NCBI GenBank assembly: GCA_027035445.1
Contig: JALVUT010000113.1
Span: 1-14,143 of the forward strand
DNA: 14,143 bases
Direction of reading: 5' to 3'
From: Thermococcus sp.
GTDB lineage: Archaea > Methanobacteriota_B > Thermococci > Thermococcales > Thermococcaceae
Of the stretch, positions 10,930 through 14,143 are shown piece by piece. The notes under the pieces are model-generated. The model searched no databases. It saw only the letters and a program-made list of their open reading frames with translations, and was not told the origin of the DNA. Each line of letters begins with the position of its first letter. Position 1 is the first letter of the stretch. Made by a program: the position numbers and the translations under genes.

Positions 10930-13900
10930 CCCCCCCTGAACTCGAGGACGACGTAGTAAGGTGACGACACGGCCGCCCCGAATTTCTCCTGGCTGAGCTG
11001 GAGGAAGTGGTAAGTTTCACTGTTCTCCGGAAGGAAGAGGTTGATGTCGTGGCTTCCGTTGAAGTGGAAAAACGTGTATGTTGCTGGAACCGCTATCAGT
11101 AACCCCACCAGGAGGACAACTTTGGCGTGTTTGGTGACCCATCCCGCTATCCTGCTTCTTTTATGAACGTCTGGAGAGATCCGTTTGAGACGTCTCGGCC
11201 ACCAGAAAGTTGCTTTGTTGCCAACTAAAGCGGTTATCGCCGGGATAAATGTTAGGCTTGCTATCAACACGGTCACGACGGCCAGGGGTGCTATTATGCC
11301 CATCTGCTGGAACATCGGGAACTCGTAGGCCAGGATGAAGGATGCAAAGGCTATGATGTCTGTTGAGGCACTTGCAAGAACCGCATCCTTGGAGCGTTTT
11401 AATGCCTCTGAGACGGCTTTCTCATGTTCGTAACCCTCGGCAAGATATTCCTTAAAGCGGTGGAGGTAGTAGGTTGAGTAGTCTATCCCGAGGCCGAGGG
11501 AGGTCGTTATTGTTATCATTCTGGCCCAGCTTCCAACGTCGGTGATGCCGCCCTTTACAATGAGATATGTCAGTCCGAGGGATGTGAGCGTTGCAGTTGC
11601 GACGCCCGTGAAGGGGAGGAACGTTGCAAGTAGGGCCGCACCCATCAGGATGAACAGAACGATCAGCGCCCCGAGGACACTGGCCCTAGTGGTTCTTTCG
11701 TTGTCCTTCTGGCCTAGTGCAAACATCTCATGGAGCTCCATCGGGTTGCCGCCAAGGGCAGCGATCACGTTTGGGTAGTACTTTCCGAACTCCTCGAGGG
11801 CTATCCCCTTAACGATGGTCGCGTTTCCGGCGAGGTACCTGTACTGGTCTTGGCCCGGTGCGGTTTTGCCCGTGGGAACGAAGGTTATGAGCATCGTGGT
11901 ATTATCGCTGCTCTTGAAAGCCCCTAAGTACGACTTGGCCGTTCTGTAAACGCTGGGATAAACCTGTTCCTCCACCGGTTTAACGTCCTCCAGCGTGAGG
12001 GCATCTGGATCATTCCGGAACCTGAAAGCCAAGTCAACCAGCCGGCTGATGTTCACGTTGAACTGTACCCCGCCCATGTCTTTCTCGATGTAGGGGCGTA
12101 TTATCCCTACAACCTCCACCTTCACTATGGCATCGATGCGTCTCCCGTCGAGGGGATACCCTTTAACGACGTCTTCTATTATCCTAATCGCGGCCCCTTT
12201 AACGGTCTTCGGTGTTCCCGGCGGGAGGGTTTTGTTCACCCCCTCCATGGTTGCGTTGAGGAACATCCCCTCCGCAAGACCCCTCGGGCTTCTCCCACTG
12301 TAGAGGACCCTCACCATCCATGCGGTCTGGGATCCCTTCGCACTCTCTGGGAGGAGCCCCAGAACTACCTTAACCGTGGCGTTTTTGAGGTCTTTCCCGC
12401 TTGTTATCCCTCCGGGGTTCGATGTGGCTTCATCGACAATGAGCCCTGCGGTGACTTCGGGGTTCTTGACCTTTCCGACCAGTTTCCTGACGAGCCCCTC
12501 CTTGAGCATGCTCTTTGCTATTCCGTCGAGCTTCTTCTTCTCCCCGCGACTCTCATAAACGGCCCTCAGGACACTATACTGCACTGGTTGAGGACTGAGC
12601 TTTGACATCACCTCCACGGTTGCGTTCTCAAGGGTACCTGGGCTGGAGGAGATGACGCCCTTGGCGAGTGGGTCACTGGCCAGGGTTACGTTCACAATTA
12701 GAGGAACGGCTTTTCTAAGTCCTGCTGGAGCCCCCCTACTGATGACCTCCGCTAATAGGGAGCTCTCTAGCTTTTCGGTGGGTCCTTTCCTGAGCAGAGT
12801 CTTGAGTATTTCCACCGCATTTGGATCCTCGATTATCGGGTTGTTCAGGCTTTTTTCTTTCAGGAACGCCAGTGCAAGGCTGACCGCCCCAGATTCAACG
12901 GTGTTGGCCCTCGGATTCTTCCCCAGCGAGATGGAGGTGTTGATGAGCAGGGACATGGTCTCTGGGTTTACTTCACCTATTCCAGAAACCGTGAGCGTCA
13001 TGTTGCCCTCGGCTACTGCTTTTGGAAGTGAGCGCAGTGTGGAGGTGGCTATCTCACAGACTGCTTTTTCAAGTTCGGCCGGCAGAAGCCCCTGAAGGGC
13101 GAAATCGGAGTTATTTTCCGTGTCGAAGGTCAGGACTCCTGCAGTGAAGCCCTTTCCGTAGAGATTTACCATCCAATCCTGCTCCTCTCTGGTTCCGTTC
13201 AGGACGAAGTCTCCGGCGGTCTCTGCGAGAACGCTGTCGGTTATGCCACTGCCCCCGCTCTGGGCGTAGATTGGGTAGAGTGAGTTAAAGACCGCGTAGA
13301 CGAAGTCTTCCGTGGTTCCGGTCTGTGAGGCTATAGAGTCGGCTTCCCCCCGACTGAGCACACCCCGGTCATAGGCGCCGATGCTCAGGAGCGCTTTGTG
13401 AACCGTAATAACCCCTATGAAGGTTCTCCCGTAGCTCTCATTGAGGGAGTAGAGGGCGGCATTGGTCTCGGCTATACTTCTGTTTATTGCCTGCAGAAGC
13501 CCGCTCGTATCGGTGAGGTTCCGATGGAGTACTACATAGGCGTTATCGCTCTCATTTATGGCGGTGCTCAGCTTGTTCATCTGAAGGTACAGGGCGGTGA
13601 GGTTTTTCCCGAGTGCGAGGTAACCCTGGGCAGTTGCCAGGAGACTCTCCTTCATGCCCTCGGTCGTGTTGGCCAGCGCGTAGGTCTGGGAGAGAACCTG
13701 TTCAAAGCTCTTATTAACCTTAACGGCCGTCGAATAGAGCATTCCACTAACGTTGGCGGTCATTCTGGTGATGTTGAGGGAAATAGCGTAGCTCATATTT
13801 CGGAGCATATCCATCACGTCGTGGTAGGAGGTAACGTTGCGGGCATACCTCCCCTCGACCTTCTCCTTGAAGGCCTCATAGGCCTCTCTGTTCTTGGCGT

Positions 13901-14141
13901 CGTTAACCTGTACGTTGGTCAGTATCAGGTAGGTTGTGTTCTCACTCCCGGCTTCGGTGAAGTTCTTGGTCACTATCTCCTGAACCTCGACGGACTCTAT
14001 GTGCTTCGGAAGCATCTGGTTCATACCGTACTGGGTTACACTGTTGAGCTTTACGGCCAGTGGTATCGATGCCATGATAACCAGCAGCCATATCACGAGA
14101 ACGAGCTTCCCGTGGTGGGCGATCCAGTCGTTCCATGCCAT
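10926..14141 (-). CDS. N-terminal part of a giant RND/MMPL-family transporter, frameshifted at its 3' end
   Basis: RND/MMPL proteins use the ion gradient to move lipids, drugs or other hydrophobic molecules. The visible 1071 residues start with MAWNDWIAHHGKLVLVIWLL (first membrane helix about 12-30). A very long extracellular part (about 31-818) contains helical stretches with many N-glycosylation sequons and three divergent repeats (about 442-500, 505-575, 583-665). Then comes a membrane bundle (about 819-975) with the MMPL motif SLGLGIDYSTYYLHRFKEYL (D887) and FWWPRR, followed by the helix opening the second half (about 1004-1023). The frame stops at TAG 10928-10926 directly after seven G; adding one G restores the frame into the rest of the protein. 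The ATG at 14141 is only two bases inside the window, so its SD cannot be seen and a start further upstream is possible. The substrate is unknown. Confidence 0.85.
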   Translation of the reverse strand: MAWNDWIAHHGKLVLVIWLLVIMASIPLAVKLNSVTQYGMNQMLPKHIESVEVQEIVTKNFTEAGSENTTYLILTNVQVNDAKNREAYEAFKEKVEGRYARNVTSYHDVMDMLRNMSYAISLNITRMTANVSGMLYSTAVKVNKSFEQVLSQTYALANTTEGMKESLLATAQGYLALGKNLTALYLQMNKLSTAINESDNAYVVLHRNLTDTSGLLQAINRSIAETNAALYSLNESYGRTFIGVITVHKALLSIGAYDRGVLSRGEADSIASQTGTTEDFVYAVFNSLYPIYAQSGGSGITDSVLAETAGDFVLNGTREEQDWMVNLYGKGFTAGVLTFDTENNSDFALQGLLPAELEKAVCEIATSTLRSLPKAVAEGNMTLTVSGIGEVNPETMSLLINTSISLGKNPRANTVESGAVSLALAFLKEKSLNNPIIEDPNAVEILKTLLRKGPTEKLESSLLAEVISRGAPAGLRKAVPLIVNVTLASDPLAKGVISSSPGTLENATVEVMSKLSPQPVQYSVLRAVYESRGEKKKLDGIAKSMLKEGLVRKLVGKVKNPEVTAGLIVDEATSNPGGITSGKDLKNATVKVVLGLLPESAKGSQTAWMVRVLYSGRSPRGLAEGMFLNATMEGVNKTLPPGTPKTVKGAAIRIIEDVVKGYPLDGRRIDAIVKVEVVGIIRPYIEKDMGGVQFNVNISRLVDLAFRFRNDPDALTLEDVKPVEEQVYPSVYRTAKSYLGAFKSSDNTTMLITFVPTGKTAPGQDQYRYLAGNATIVKGIALEEFGKYYPNVIAALGGNPMELHEMFALGQKDNERTTRASVLGALIVLFILMGAALLATFLPFTGVATATLTSLGLTYLIVKGGITDVGSWARMITITTSLGLGIDYSTYYLHRFKEYLAEGYEHEKAVSEALKRSKDAVLASASTDIIAFASFILAYEFPMFQQMGIIAPLAVVTVLIASLTFIPAITALVGNKATFWWPRRLKRISPDVHKRSRIAGWVTKHAKVVLLVGLLIAVPATYTFFHFNGSHDINLFLPENSETYHFLQLSQEKFGAAVSSPYYVVLEFRGG

Positions 14142-14143
14142 TG

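Noticed and set aside
1..14143. tRNA, rRNA, CRISPR array, insertion sequence or transposase
   Set aside because: No regular repeat-spacer pattern, tRNA-like cloverleaf, rRNA stretch or transposase motif was seen; this was by reading, not by a dedicated search.

Overview
The window looks like a chromosomal piece of a hyperthermophilic euryarchaeon of the order Thermococcales (Thermococcus-like). The evidence is the gene content (MoaD/MoaE/MoeB-like genes, Lrp-type regulators, an adenosine-specific kinase homologue, an archaeal radical SAM protein), GGTGAT-type ribosome binding sites 4-8 bases before most starts, archaeal BRE/TATA promoters with short leaders, Thr/Ser-rich lipoproteins, and tightly packed genes. 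The species cannot be fixed from sequence alone.

Bases 1-2725 are an accessory locus, all on the plus strand and more AT-rich than the rest in part (57 of 180 bases are G/C at 541-720, against 36 of 60 at 7501-7560). It holds five genes I cannot name. Two are paralogues of each other (partial 1-482, and about 886-1455); each ends in a hydrophobic tail and each is followed by a small multi-pass membrane protein whose SD overlaps its stop. The membrane proteins at 1460-2032 and 2150-2725 are paralogues too. This is the best candidate for an undescribed system in the window.

Bases 2962-5320 carry molybdopterin (probably tungstopterin) synthesis genes: moaD, a MoeB/ThiF-like adenylyltransferase without zinc cysteines, and moaE, with a convergent and divergent lipoprotein gene in between. 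MoaD and MoaE form molybdopterin synthase, and the E1-like enzyme would activate the MoaD Gly-Gly tail.

Bases 5343-7283 carry a SPASM-domain protein that has lost the radical SAM cluster motif, behind a strong promoter with an upstream inverted repeat, and a convergent tandem Lrp-like regulator. Bases 7351-8949 are housekeeping: adenosine-specific kinase, XTP/dITP pyrophosphatase and an Lrp/AsnC regulator. Between the last gene and the next there is a convincing C/D box sRNA (8956-9013), in which the C and D boxes carry a compensatory base-pair swap.

Bases 9013-9972 hold a true radical SAM gene (biotin-synthase-like), possibly preceded by a 37-codon ORF. Bases 10051-14141 hold a very large RND/MMPL-family transporter on the minus strand, broken by a one-base frameshift in a run of seven G. 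It has about 790 residues between its first two membrane segments, with three divergent helical repeats.
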